A stretch of 19,100 nucleotides of DNA from Chloroflexota bacterium (GTDB taxonomy: Bacteria; Chloroflexota; Dehalococcoidia; SM23-28-2; HRBIN24). The stretch's first letter is position 1. The number at the start of each line of letters is the position of its first letter. The notes under the pieces are model-generated. The model had not been told where the DNA came from. It worked only from the letters and a program-made list of their open reading frames with translations, and did no database searches. Below are positions 11,786 to 19,100 of the stretch, piece after piece. The position numbers were made by a program, and so were the translations under genes. Location of the stretch: positions 1 through 19,100 of the forward strand of contig JAUQPQ010000025.1 of assembly GCA_030550295.1 (NCBI GenBank). The letters run 5' to 3'.

Positions 11786-14263
11786 TCATTTCCCTTCTGG
11801 GGCCTTCTCAGGTCCGCCCTCTTCTGGCTCCTTGGCCTCAGGTCGCCGTCCGGCCTGGCGGAGGGCTTCGCCCATCTCCCTGAGGCGGGAGTCTACCAGG
11901 GCGTGTAGGGTGCCTTCAGGGTATTGACCGTCGGGGCCTCTCTCGCCGGCGGGCAGACCGGTGAGGAGCTCTAAGGCCTCGTCCACGGTGTTGACGGCGT
12001 AGATGTGGAACTGGCCTGCCTGCACCGCCTCTACCACTTCCTCCCTTAGGTTCAGGTGGCGCTTGTTGCGTGCTGGTATGATGACCCCCTGTTTTCCGGT
12101 AAGCCCCATGGCCCGGCACACCTCGAAGAATCCCTCTATCTTCTCGTTGATGCCTCCCACTGGCTGCACCTCTCCCTTCTGGTTAACGGAGCCAGTGACG
12201 GCCAGGTCCTGTCTCAAGGGGACCTGGGCGATGGCGGAGATGATAGCGCACAGCTCAGCCAAGGAGGCCGAGTCTCCCTCTACAGGCTCATAGGCCTGTT
12301 CAAAGGAGACGGTGGCGGAAAGGGACAGGGGCTTATCCTGGGCGTACTTCCACCCCAGGTAACCGCTAATGGTGAAGACGCCCTTATCGTGGATACGGCC
12401 TGAGAGCTGGGATTCCCTGTCAATGCTCACCACACCGCGTTGGCCCAAGAAGGTGCGGGCAGTGATGCGGGAGGGACGGCCGAAGCGGAAGTTGCCCAGC
12501 TCCCAGACAGCTAGGCCGTTTATCTGTCCTACCACTGCCCCGTCCACGTCCACCATGATGATCCCTTTGGTTATGAGTTCCTTCACCCTCTCTTCTACCA
12601 GGTTGAGGCGGTAGTACTGGGCCCTGAGGGCCTTATGGACGTGTTGGGCGGTCACCACGGGTGATCCTTCCTGGCGGGCCCAATAATCGGCCTCAATAAG
12701 GATGTCACGCAAAAGGCCGAAGCGGGCGGTGAGCTTCTCTTGGTCGTCCACCATACGGGAGGCGTGCTCTACCACCTTAGCCACAGCCCCAGCGTCGAAG
12801 GGGTGCAAGTCGTTCTGGCGGCAGCAGGTGGAGATGAAGCGAGCGTACGCCTCCAAAGATTGAGGCGTGAGGGATATCTGGTAGTCGAAGTCGGCCTTTA
12901 CCTTGAACATCTCCCAGAAATCGGGGTCGTAGGTGGACAAGAGGTAGTAGAGAAGGGGGTCGCCGGTGATGATGACCTTGAGGGTGACAGGGATGGGCTG
13001 GGGGCGCAAGGCCTGAGGGGGCAACCAGCCCAGCCCCTCCAGCGGGTCTTCCAGGCGGGCCTCGCCGGTGCGAATAACCCTTTTTAGCCCTTCCCATGAT
13101 CCTGGCTTGGTAGCCAGGTCGTTGAGGTCGAGGATGAGGAAGCCGCCGTTGGCCCTGTGGACGGCTCCGGCCCGTAGGTGGGTATGGTCGCTAAAGTAGG
13201 CCCCCATGAAAGCGCGGCGCTCTATGCGCCCCAGGAGGTTGGGCCAGCTGGGGTTTGGCTCCACGACTATTGGTGGCCCCTGGGCATCGGCATTGTCCAC
13301 GAACAGGTTGCAACGGAAGGCGAGGAATGGGTCTATGGGCGATTCTCCGATGGGTCGTGGGAGCATAGGGGCTTGGTGGGGGCCTCCCTCCCCTTCCCGG
13401 AAGAGATCTATATGGGTTACGGTGTAATCCCGGAGCTCTTCCAGGAAAGAGATCACCTGGGGCAAGTCGTGGAATTGGGCTATCACCGCCCGGAAGATAG
13501 GGTCCACGGCTGATCGCCCCACCTGCTGATCCAGCTCTCGCAGGCGGGCCTGAAGTTCCCTCTCCAGGGCTCTAAGCCTCTCTGTGATCTCGTTGACCAT
13601 CTCGGCGACCTGGCGTTGGCGCTCCTCAAGGGACCTTCTGAGGATGGGGTCGAGGGAGGCCAATTCCTCAGAGGTCATGGGGCGTCCCCCCACCATAGGC
13701 ATCACTGCTACCCCCAGTGGGGAGAAGCGTAGGATGAAGCCTGCCTGCTGGGCGTTCTGCTGGGCCAACTCCATGAGGCGCTGGGCCTCACGCTGCCCCT
13801 CTTCCATGATTTCACGGCGCCGGTGCTCGTACTCCTCGCTGGCGAAGGTGCGCTTGATGGCTGCCTGGACTGCTTCCAACAGTTCCTGCATGGTGCGAGC
13901 TAGCCTCCGCCCTTGGCCAGCGGGCAGACGCAGGGCGCGAGGACGGTCGGGCTCCTGGAAGTTGTAGACATAGCACCAATCGTCGGGGATTTTTACTTGG
14001 CCCTGCTCCCGCTGGCGCGCTATGGTCCGTTTTACGTATTCCATGATGGCGCTAGTGCGGCCAGTGCCTGTGAGGCCACTTACGAAGATGTTGTAGCCTG
14101 GACGGTCGATGCTGAGGCCAAATTCCAGGGCTTGAATGGCCCGATCCTGCCCAATGAACTCCTCCAGGGGCGGGATCTCATTGGTACGGCCGAAGGGGAA
14201 ACGGGCGGGATCTATCTGCAGGCGCAGCTCCTCTGGGGGGATGCGTAAGCGCTCCAGCTCCAT
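11786..14263 (-). CDS. Lon-like AAA+ protease (YcbZ/LonH-like, Lon-related)
   Basis: An 825-residue ATP-dependent protease. AAA+ part: EEFIGQDRAIQALEFGL (34-50); P-loop GLTGTGRT (63-70) with Arg where Lys is canonical; YVYNF and DRPRALRLPAGQG; a charged helical insertion at about 120-250; Walker B-like GGFLILDL (373-380). C-terminal Lon proteolytic domain: EGDSAS with Ser665 as nucleophile and GGINEKIEGF with Lys708 as dyad partner, plus VTGSVNQKGEVQPVGG (689-704). There is no Lon N-terminal substrate domain and no membrane helix, unlike LonA and archaeal LonB. The tail after 770 is hydrophilic. Its ATG shares a base with the ndk stop (TAATG), and a gaggaggag ribosome binding site lies just upstream. 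Substrates unknown. Confidence 0.93.
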   Translation of the reverse strand: MELERLRIPPEELRLQIDPARFPFGRTNEIPPLEEFIGQDRAIQALEFGLSIDRPGYNIFVSGLTGTGRTSAIMEYVKRTIARQREQGQVKIPDDWCYVYNFQEPDRPRALRLPAGQGRRLARTMQELLEAVQAAIKRTFASEEYEHRRREIMEEGQREAQRLMELAQQNAQQAGFILRFSPLGVAVMPMVGGRPMTSEELASLDPILRRSLEERQRQVAEMVNEITERLRALERELQARLRELDQQVGRSAVDPIFRAVIAQFHDLPQVISFLEELRDYTVTHIDLFREGEGGPHQAPMLPRPIGESPIDPFLAFRCNLFVDNADAQGPPIVVEPNPSWPNLLGRIERRAFMGAYFSDHTHLRAGAVHRANGGFLILDLNDLATKPGSWEGLKRVIRTGEARLEDPLEGLGWLPPQALRPQPIPVTLKVIITGDPLLYYLLSTYDPDFWEMFKVKADFDYQISLTPQSLEAYARFISTCCRQNDLHPFDAGAVAKVVEHASRMVDDQEKLTARFGLLRDILIEADYWARQEGSPVVTAQHVHKALRAQYYRLNLVEERVKELITKGIIMVDVDGAVVGQINGLAVWELGNFRFGRPSRITARTFLGQRGVVSIDRESQLSGRIHDKGVFTISGYLGWKYAQDKPLSLSATVSFEQAYEPVEGDSASLAELCAIISAIAQVPLRQDLAVTGSVNQKGEVQPVGGINEKIEGFFEVCRAMGLTGKQGVIIPARNKRHLNLREEVVEAVQAGQFHIYAVNTVDEALELLTGLPAGERGPDGQYPEGTLHALVDSRLREMGEALRQAGRRPEAKEPEEGGPEKAPEGK

Positions 14264-14736
14264 TACTCCTCCTCAGGCCCAAAGGCCCAACGGTCTATGT
14301 CCCTCTTGTAAGGGATGATCTCTTCCTCCCGGAAGAAGATGGCTATCTCTCGGCGTGCAGTTTCCAGGGAGTCGGAGCCGTGGACGAGGTTATAGGTGAT
14401 GTCCAGGCCCAGGTCTCCACGGATGGTGCCTGGGGCTGCCTTTTTGGGGTCGGTGGCGCCCATAGTCTGGCGCACCACCTCCACGGCATGGGGCCCCTCC
14501 AGGACGCAGGCGATGAGGGGGGCCGAGGTGATGAACCGCACCAGTTGATGAAAGAAAGGCTTGCCCCGATGCTCGGCGTAGTGCTGGTGGGCTAGGGCCT
14601 CGTCCATTTGCAGCATCTTAATGGCCACTATGCGCAGGCCCCTTCTCTCCAGGCGGGCCAAGATATCACCTACTAGCCCCCTCTGGACGGCATCGGGCTT
14701 TAGTAGCAGGAGGGTTCGCTCCATCACCTGGGCCAT
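14263..14736 (-). CDS. ndk: nucleoside diphosphate kinase
   Basis: Ndk transfers the gamma phosphate between nucleoside triphosphates and diphosphates through a phosphohistidine. ERTLLLLKPDAVQRG (6-20), HRGKPFF (56-62), GTIRGDLGLD (103-112) and NLVHGSDS (116-123, active His119) are all present. At 157 residues it is slightly longer than most bacterial Ndk because of an acidic C-terminal tail. ATG 14736 is chosen over Met5 because gggaggtgat precedes it at ideal spacing. It follows tsaB by 34 nt, and its TAA overlaps the start of the Lon-like gene, so both are read from one message. Confidence 0.98.
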   Translation of the reverse strand: MAQVMERTLLLLKPDAVQRGLVGDILARLERRGLRIVAIKMLQMDEALAHQHYAEHRGKPFFHQLVRFITSAPLIACVLEGPHAVEVVRQTMGATDPKKAAPGTIRGDLGLDITYNLVHGSDSLETARREIAIFFREEEIIPYKRDIDRWAFGPEEE

Positions 14737-14770
14737 CTTATCACCTCCCTGGAGGATGGTCGACAGACGT

Positions 14771-15412
14771 TCATACTGCTTCCCGCAGGTAAAGGGGTCG
14801 GAGCTGGTGAGGTGGGAGGCTGTGGCCCTCTTGGAGGCGCCTATAGCCTATCTCGGCCAAGTAGGATGCCCTCCTTTGCCCTGGCGCTCCCAGGACGGCG
14901 ATGCCGCCTCTTGTTTGGATCTCCTGGGCGGCCTCCGGGGTGATCTCACCACAGAATAGGGCCCCCGGTGGTGCGAGAGCCAACATCTCTTCCCAAGGGG
15001 ACAGCCGTGGGGGCACAATAGAAGCACCTCCTGGGCTGTAAGCGGCCCATGCCACCTGGCCCCTGCCCGTCTGATGGATGGCCACCACAGGGCGGCCGCA
15101 CTGCCAATGGGGATACGCCTCTGCTTCTAGCCTTCCTATCCCCACTGTGGGCACTCCCAGGGCGTAGGCGATGCCCTGGGCGGTAGCTATTCCTACCCTT
15201 AGGCCCATATAGGCCCCAGGCCCTATACACACGAAGATGGCCTTCATCTCTTGGAGCGTTACTCCCAGATGGGCCAGCAAAAGGTGGATGGTAGGTAAAA
15301 GCTTCACCGTGTGGGCACGGGGGCACTCCCAGCTCATCTCGGCTAGCGTCTTCCCCTCTTGGGAGATGGCTAGGGATGCCATTACAGATGCGGTGTCTAT
15401 GGTGAGCTCCAT
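14771..15412 (-). CDS. tsaB: tRNA t6A biosynthesis protein TsaB
   Basis: TsaB is the non-catalytic partner of TsaD in making N6-threonylcarbamoyladenosine on tRNAs reading ANN codons. The N-terminal ASKHA fold is visible: LTIDTAS (3-9), PRAHTVKLLPTIHLLLAHLG (31-50), IFVCIGPGAYMGLRVGIATA (59-78; GPGSFTGLR in most members) and YALGVPTVGIGRLEA. The C-terminal half is more variable, as usual. Length 213 is typical. Its start overlaps the tsaE stop by 16 nt and the ribosome binding site is weak, so coupled translation is likely. TsaD and TsaC are not in this window. Confidence 0.93.
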   Translation of the reverse strand: MELTIDTASVMASLAISQEGKTLAEMSWECPRAHTVKLLPTIHLLLAHLGVTLQEMKAIFVCIGPGAYMGLRVGIATAQGIAYALGVPTVGIGRLEAEAYPHWQCGRPVVAIHQTGRGQVAWAAYSPGGASIVPPRLSPWEEMLALAPPGALFCGEITPEAAQEIQTRGGIAVLGAPGQRRASYLAEIGYRRLQEGHSLPPHQLRPLYLREAV

Positions 15413-15876
15413 TTTTTCTCACATAGGGCGGCCAATAGGCGCTTACTCCTTGGCCCTGTCGCCTTTAAGGTCAGCCTACGCCGCCTTTCGTCCATCACTT
15501 CAAAGGATATGACTAGCCGGTCTTGGGGGAAGACGTCCAAGGCCCGTTCTGGCCATTCCACCACGAGGACGCCATCGGAGCAGTAGTCTTCCAGGCCCAG
15601 GTCTGCTGCTTCCTGGGGGTGGGTGAGGCGGTAGAGGTCGGCGTGATACATTTTTAGGCGTCCTTGGTATTCCCCCAGGAGGACGAAGGACTTACTGCTC
15701 ACTCCTGAGGTGACGCCTAGGCCGCGGGCCAACCCCTGGGCGAAGACTGTCTTCCCTGCCCCTAGGGGCCCTGAAAGGAGGACGACATCGCCTGGTTTCA
15801 GGGCCTTGGCCAGCCTCTGGCCCAGGCGACGGGTATGGTTGGGGCTGTGGGAGTCCACGATAAGACAGTCCCTCAT
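15397..15876 (-). CDS. tsaE: tRNA t6A biosynthesis ATPase TsaE
   Basis: TsaE is the P-loop ATPase that powers the TsaB-TsaD-TsaE complex in t6A synthesis. The Walker A motif GPLGAGKT follows LKPGDVVLLS; later come SSKSFVLLGEY (SPTFVLLNEY in most members), MYHADLYRL, GLEDYCSDGVLVVEWPER and a basic C-terminus. ATG 15876 is chosen because its ATGA overlaps the thiL TGA by 4 nt and gives an N-terminus of family length. An upstream in-frame ATG at 15897 would add only MGPPAPP inside thiL. It lies between thiL and tsaB, with overlaps on both sides. Confidence 0.94.
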   Translation of the reverse strand: MRDCLIVDSHSPNHTRRLGQRLAKALKPGDVVLLSGPLGAGKTVFAQGLARGLGVTSGVSSKSFVLLGEYQGRLKMYHADLYRLTHPQEAADLGLEDYCSDGVLVVEWPERALDVFPQDRLVISFEVMDERRRRLTLKATGPRSKRLLAALCEKKWSSP

Positions 15877-16850
15877 GGGGGGCGCAGGTGGTCCCATCCT
15901 AGTATGGGGGGGGTGATGTCGCGGCCCTCTTGGTCCAATAGTCTTACTCCCTCCCCCTCGGCTACTTGCCCGATGATGGTCAGTTGGGATGCAACGCCTT
16001 TAAGCCCTGCCAGCTCCTCTTCGGGCCCGATCAGGACCAGGGAATAGTCCTCGCCGCCGGTGCAAGCTAGCATAAGGGCGTCTTGGGGGAAGGCTTCCCG
16101 TAGGTGGGGCGATATAGGTATGTGGTGGGCCCACACGGTGATGCTCACCTTGCTTTGGCGGCATATTTGGGCCAGGTCCTGGAGGAGGCCATCGGAGACG
16201 TCTATGGCGCAGGGGATGCCTCTTTGGGCGGCTGCTTGTCCTAATGATAAAGGGGGGCGAGGGCGCAGATGGGCCTGGGCCAAGGGGTGGTCTGGATAGA
16301 TGCCAGCCATAAGGAGGCGGAGGCCCCCGGCCGAGTCCCCTAAAGGGCCCGACACCGCTACTACATGTCCAGGTTTGGCCCCATCCCGGCGCAGAAGGCT
16401 GGGCCTTCCCTCCCTGAGGAGGGCTCGGCCCACTATGGCCACGCTGACCGATGTCCTTTCCCCTCTTACCACGTCACCTCCGGCCACCGCCACGTCATAG
16501 GTGGCAGCGCATTGGCGCAGGCCCTCGTACATCGCCTCCACATGGGCTATGTCAGCATGGGGAGGCAAGGCCAAGCTTACCAGGGCTACCTCGGGCACAC
16601 CGCCCATAGCCATGATGTCGCTTACGTTTACGGCCAGGGCCTTCCAGCCTACATCAGGCCAGGGGTGTAGATGGGGCAAAAAGTGTACTTCCTCCATTAG
16701 AGTATCGGTGGTGAGGAGCAAAAACTGCCCATCCATCTCCCATACGGCCGCATCGTCGCCGATGCCCACAAGGAGGCGGGAAGGGCCAGGGCCGAGCAAC
16801 TGGGCCAGCCTCTCTATGAGCCCAAACTCTCCTAGCTGGCTAATGTCCAC
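15873..16850 (-). CDS. thiL: thiamine-monophosphate kinase ThiL
   Basis: ThiL phosphorylates thiamine monophosphate to thiamine diphosphate with ATP. The whole motif series is present: GEFGLIERL (7-15), VGIGDDAAV (28-36), TTDTLMEEVHF (47-57), NVSDIMAMGG (75-84), AGGDVVRG, SGPLGDSAGGLRLL, IDVSDGLLQDLAQI and CTGGEDYSLVL. Length 325 is normal. The start is GTG 16850; no in-frame ATG with better context is seen upstream. A gataat hexamer (16862 down to 16857) lies so close that the transcript may have almost no leader. It is the first gene of the minus-strand operon and is divergent from the phosphoesterase across 51 nt. Confidence 0.97.
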   Translation of the reverse strand: MDISQLGEFGLIERLAQLLGPGPSRLLVGIGDDAAVWEMDGQFLLLTTDTLMEEVHFLPHLHPWPDVGWKALAVNVSDIMAMGGVPEVALVSLALPPHADIAHVEAMYEGLRQCAATYDVAVAGGDVVRGERTSVSVAIVGRALLREGRPSLLRRDGAKPGHVVAVSGPLGDSAGGLRLLMAGIYPDHPLAQAHLRPRPPLSLGQAAAQRGIPCAIDVSDGLLQDLAQICRQSKVSITVWAHHIPISPHLREAFPQDALMLACTGGEDYSLVLIGPEEELAGLKGVASQLTIIGQVAEGEGVRLLDQEGRDITPPILGWDHLRPP

Positions 16851-16856
16851 GCAGCC

Positions 16857-16901
16857 ATTATCCTACTTCCCTTTCAGGTAGAGGAGATAGGGCCCTATCA
16901 T
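16857..16901. promoter_or_regulatory. divergent promoter candidates of thiL and the phosphoesterase
   Basis: On the minus strand gataat (16862 down to 16857) is a 5/6 match to the -10 consensus, 6 nt from the thiL GTG. On the + strand tatcat (16896-16901) is a 5/6 match that touches ATG 16902. No strong -35 elements are seen. Both would give very short or leaderless messages. Confidence 0.3.
16886..16899. repeat. 14-bp perfect palindrome between divergent genes
   Basis: gatagggccctatc is its own reverse complement. It lies in the 51-nt gap between thiL and the phosphoesterase and overlaps the + strand -10 candidate by 4 nt, a place where a dimeric repressor could bind. The TAGGGC half is shared with the inverted repeat at 2046-2066, which may be chance in GC-rich DNA. 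Confidence 0.7.
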
Positions 16902-17657
16902 ATGGAAGAGATGGGCCGGGTTCTCATCTTGTCCGACGTCCATGCTAACTTGGCGGCCCTTGAGGCGGTCTTGAGCCATGCTGAGGCCGGTGGCCCTATA
17001 GAGGAGATATGGTGTCTTGGCGATATGGTGGGATATGGCCCTCAGCCACGGGAATGTCTGGCCCGGTTGCGAGAGCTGGGGGCGATCTGTTTGGTGGGCA
17101 ATCACGACTTGGCTGCCATAGGCCAAATCTCCACCCAGGACTTCAACCCTGCAGCGGCTGCTGCCGCCCGCTGGACGCAGAGTCAGCTTACGTCTGAGGA
17201 GAAGGAGTACCTGAGCTCTCTAGAAGAGGTTATAGTTAAGGGCCCCTTCACCATGGTGCACGGGACCCTGCGCTGGCCCATATGGGAATACCTTTACTCT
17301 CATGAAGCCGCCAGGGCCCACCTAGAACGCCAGAAGACCCCTTTCAGCTTGGTAGGGCACACTCATATACCCATGCTGGTGGTGGAGGAGCCCAACCTGC
17401 CTGAGGGGTGCCAGCTCTTCTACTTGCCCGATGGGCTCAATGTGACCTTGGAGTCATTTAGGCGGCTAGTTATCAACCCTGGAGGGGTAGGGCAACCTAG
17501 GGATGGAGATCCCCGTGCCTCCTACGCCATCTACGACTCTGAGAGGGGGACAGTGACCGTTCACCGGGTGGAGTACGACATTGCCCGCACTCAACGCCTC
17601 ATGGCCCAAGCTGGCTTACCCCGCTGGCTCATTGAGAGGCTGTCGGTGGGCCGTTAG
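16902..17657 (+). CDS. metallophosphoesterase, YfcE-like family
   Basis: A 251-residue calcineurin-like phosphoesterase with the full set of metal ligands: SDVHAN (Asp12, His14), LGDMVGYGP (Asp41), VGNHD (Asn67, His68), MVHGT (His120) and GHTHIP (His153, His155). The later INPGGVGQPRDGDPRASYAIYD is typical of this single-domain family. It probably hydrolyses phosphodiesters with two metal ions in the cytoplasm; its natural substrate is unknown. ATG 16902 is listed. Met4 (16911) is an alternative, favoured if transcription starts from the -10-like hexamer at 16896-16901. The 3' end overlaps the convergent CDF gene by 29 nt. Confidence 0.93.
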   Translation: MEEMGRVLILSDVHANLAALEAVLSHAEAGGPIEEIWCLGDMVGYGPQPRECLARLRELGAICLVGNHDLAAIGQISTQDFNPAAAAAARWTQSQLTSEEKEYLSSLEEVIVKGPFTMVHGTLRWPIWEYLYSHEAARAHLERQKTPFSLVGHTHIPMLVVEEPNLPEGCQLFYLPDGLNVTLESFRRLVINPGGVGQPRDGDPRASYAIYDSERGTVTVHRVEYDIARTQRLMAQAGLPRWLIERLSVGR

Positions 17658-18555
17658 GGCAGTCTTGGTGGTGGCCTTCTGGCTCCACATAGATTACGGC
17701 ATCCCGCACCTGGGGCACTTCTTCTTGGATGCGCCGGGATATGCGGCAAGCCAATTCGTGGGCGTCCTTGAGGGAGGCGTCATCGGGCAGGTCTAAGGCC
17801 ACGTCTAGGCAGACCCAAATTCCTGACTGACGTAAACGGAGGGAGTGATACCTTAGCCCCTTGGTCTCCTGGGCCAAGATGCGGTGCACGGCTGCCTCTA
17901 CTACCCCTGGCGGGGCGGCATCTATAAGGCTGTGGCTGGCCCTCCACCCCAGCCGGATTGCTAAGGCCAGCATGATAAGGGCTACCACCAGGGCACCCGC
18001 CGAGTCCAGCCACCAGAGGCCTATGGCCACCCCTAAAAGCCCTACCACCACTGCTCCCTTGGCCCACAAGTCAGAGGCGAAGTGTAGGGCATCGGCCTGA
18101 AGGGCATAGGAGCCGTAAAGGGAGCCCACCTTCATCAGGTAGCGGGACATGACTACGTCCACCACCATCGTCACACCGATCACTAAGAGCCCTACTAGGG
18201 GCATCTCCACGTCGTAGCCGGTAGCCAGGCTCAACCCCACCTGTGCCATAACCCCTAAGGCCAAAAGGGCCAACAGGGCCATCTGGAATAGGGCAGAAAG
18301 GTTCTCGAACTTGGCGTGGCCGTAGTGATGGCCAGCGTCTGGAGGTCGGGAGGCCATAGTTACCCCCCAGTAAGAGAGGAGGGCAGCTGCCAAGTCGTTC
18401 ACAGAATGGGCAGCATCTGACAGGATAGCCAAGGAGCCGGTCGCCAAAAACACTGCCAGCTCTGAAGCGATGAGCGCCAGGTTGGCCAAGACAGAGATGG
18501 TGGCGGCGCGCCGCTTGCGGGCCTCACCTGTAGTATCTACTGCCCTTAGCGTCAC
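17629..18555 (-). CDS. cation diffusion facilitator (CDF) family transporter
   Basis: A 308-residue inner-membrane metal exporter (Zn, Fe, Co or Mn in exchange for protons). About six membrane helices are visible. HxxxD motifs lie in helix 2 (His50-Asp54, in SDAAHSVND) and helix 5 (His158-Asp162, in ADALHFASD). HHYGHAKFENLSAL (76-89) is the conserved loop motif. The cytosolic C-terminal domain (HSLRLRQSG through KDAHELACRISRRIQ) is complete, ending with a His/Cys-containing tail. The start is GTG 18555 with gaggg 7 nt upstream. Metal preference cannot be read from the sequence. The marC-family stop lies 35 nt upstream and a tataaa hexamer sits between, so it may have its own promoter. Confidence 0.94.
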   Translation of the reverse strand: MTLRAVDTTGEARKRRAATISVLANLALIASELAVFLATGSLAILSDAAHSVNDLAAALLSYWGVTMASRPPDAGHHYGHAKFENLSALFQMALLALLALGVMAQVGLSLATGYDVEMPLVGLLVIGVTMVVDVVMSRYLMKVGSLYGSYALQADALHFASDLWAKGAVVVGLLGVAIGLWWLDSAGALVVALIMLALAIRLGWRASHSLIDAAPPGVVEAAVHRILAQETKGLRYHSLRLRQSGIWVCLDVALDLPDDASLKDAHELACRISRRIQEEVPQVRDAVIYVEPEGHHQDCPNGPPTASQ

Positions 18556-18572
18556 TTTTATTCCCTCGCTCC

Positions 18573-18578
18573 TTTATA
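18573..18578 (-). promoter_or_regulatory. -10-like element before the CDF gene
   Basis: tataaa on the minus strand would start transcription near 18566, 11 nt before the GTG start, leaving room for the gaggg ribosome binding site. No clear -35 is seen. It could allow transcription independent of the upstream MarC-family gene. Confidence 0.3.
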
Positions 18579-18590
18579 GCCCCCCTCATT

Positions 18591-19100
18591 TTAGAAGAAA
18601 AAGGACACCCCCTCCAATATGAAGTCCACCGCTATGGCCATTAGAAGTATCCCTACCAGCCTAGTGATCAGCCTGAAGGCCGACTCTTCTACTAAGCGGA
18701 ATATCGCCTCCGAGGCCAGAAATAAGAGCCATGAGCAGGCCAACACTATCCCTGGTGCCGCCACCGTAACCACGAGCCCCATGGTGCGGGAGAAGGAGAT
18801 GGCGGTGGCCAGAGCCCCTGGGCCAACTAGTAAGGGGGTAGCTAGAGGCACCAGGGCGATAGCCAATACGTCTCCCTTCTGTCCCTCGGCCATGTCCAGG
18901 GTTGATCCCCTTTCCACCATGCGGTAAGCGGGAAGTATCAAAAGGGCCCCAGCGGCCACCTGAAAGCTGTGGGGCGATATGCCCAGAAAGTCCAAGACCT
19001 CCCTGCCCCCCAAGCTGAAGACAACGGCCAATACCAAGGCGGCTACCACCGACACTGTGGCCACCTTGATCCGTTGTCCACGATCCATACCCCGAGTAAG
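18591..19100 (-). CDS. MarC-family integral membrane protein (N-terminus outside window)
   Basis: The frame stays open to the window edge (codons for LTRG precede the Met at 19088), and MarC proteins have about 35 further residues, including the first membrane helix. The Met at 19088 is therefore internal. Visible are at least four hydrophobic segments, REVLDFLGISPHSFQVAAGALLIL, and VPLATPLLVGPGALATAI, which matches the family signature P-x-A-x-P-x-x-x-GPG. The protein ends shortly after the last helix with FFF. Despite the name, these proteins have no proven role in multidrug resistance. A CDF exporter gene follows after 35 nt. Confidence 0.92.
   Translation of the reverse strand, partial: LTRGMDRGQRIKVATVSVVAALVLAVVFSLGGREVLDFLGISPHSFQVAAGALLILPAYRMVERGSTLDMAEGQKGDVLAIALVPLATPLLVGPGALATAISFSRTMGLVVTVAAPGIVLACSWLLFLASEAIFRLVEESAFRLITRLVGILLMAIAVDFILEGVSFFF

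Noticed and set aside
1..19100. CRISPR array, insertion sequence or toxin-antitoxin pair
   Set aside because: No regularly spaced repeats, no transposase motifs and no short gene pair of that kind were seen.

Overview
The window is GC-rich, gene-dense bacterial chromosome (19,100 nt). It carries about 19 protein genes (two cut by the window edges), one tRNA and one gene remnant. No phage, insertion sequence or CRISPR array was seen. The mix of acyl-CoA enzymes, a B12-dependent mutase pair, a leftover luciferase-like (LLM) flavin oxidoreductase and ordinary housekeeping genes suggests a Chloroflexota-type organism, perhaps near Dehalococcoidia. That placement is inference from gene content only and is weakly held.

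Region 1 (1-4244, + strand) is an acyl-CoA block: the 3' part of an acyl-CoA dehydrogenase, a small DsrE-like protein, a MenB/BadI-type crotonase, then after a 273-nt leader a separate large subunit and B12-binding subunit of an acyl-CoA mutase. The mutase keeps the family fold, but the residues that define known mutases (Tyr89, Arg207, His244, Gln330 and Lys604 in methylmalonyl-CoA mutase numbering) appear to be replaced. This is the best candidate in the window for an undescribed enzyme. Region 2 (4315-7468, +) holds an MCT/OFA-like MFS transporter and a membrane glycosyltransferase with an N-terminal GspE/MshEN-like domain, resembling a rearranged NfrB.

Region 3 (7502-9626) has a minus-strand methyltransferase, the C-terminal remnant of an LLM oxidoreductase, tRNA-Ser(GGA), and an ECHDC3-like crotonase starting 24 nt after the tRNA. 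Region 4 (9628-11779) is a minus-strand set, mnmA followed by two single-pass membrane proteins (YtxG/YtxH-like), divergent from rsfS.

Region 5 (11786-16850, minus) is a tight operon in the order thiL, tsaE, tsaB, ndk, Lon-like protease, with overlapping or nearly touching genes. It covers thiamine diphosphate synthesis, tRNA t6A modification, nucleotide balance and proteolysis. Region 6 (16902-19100) has a YfcE-like phosphoesterase (+) divergent from thiL, which overlaps tail to tail with a cation diffusion facilitator (minus). A MarC-family membrane protein (minus), truncated by the window end, lies upstream of the facilitator.

Several divergent gene pairs have -10-like hexamers almost touching the start codon, which hints at short-leader or leaderless transcripts. 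Intrinsic terminators are nearly absent; only one weak candidate was seen.
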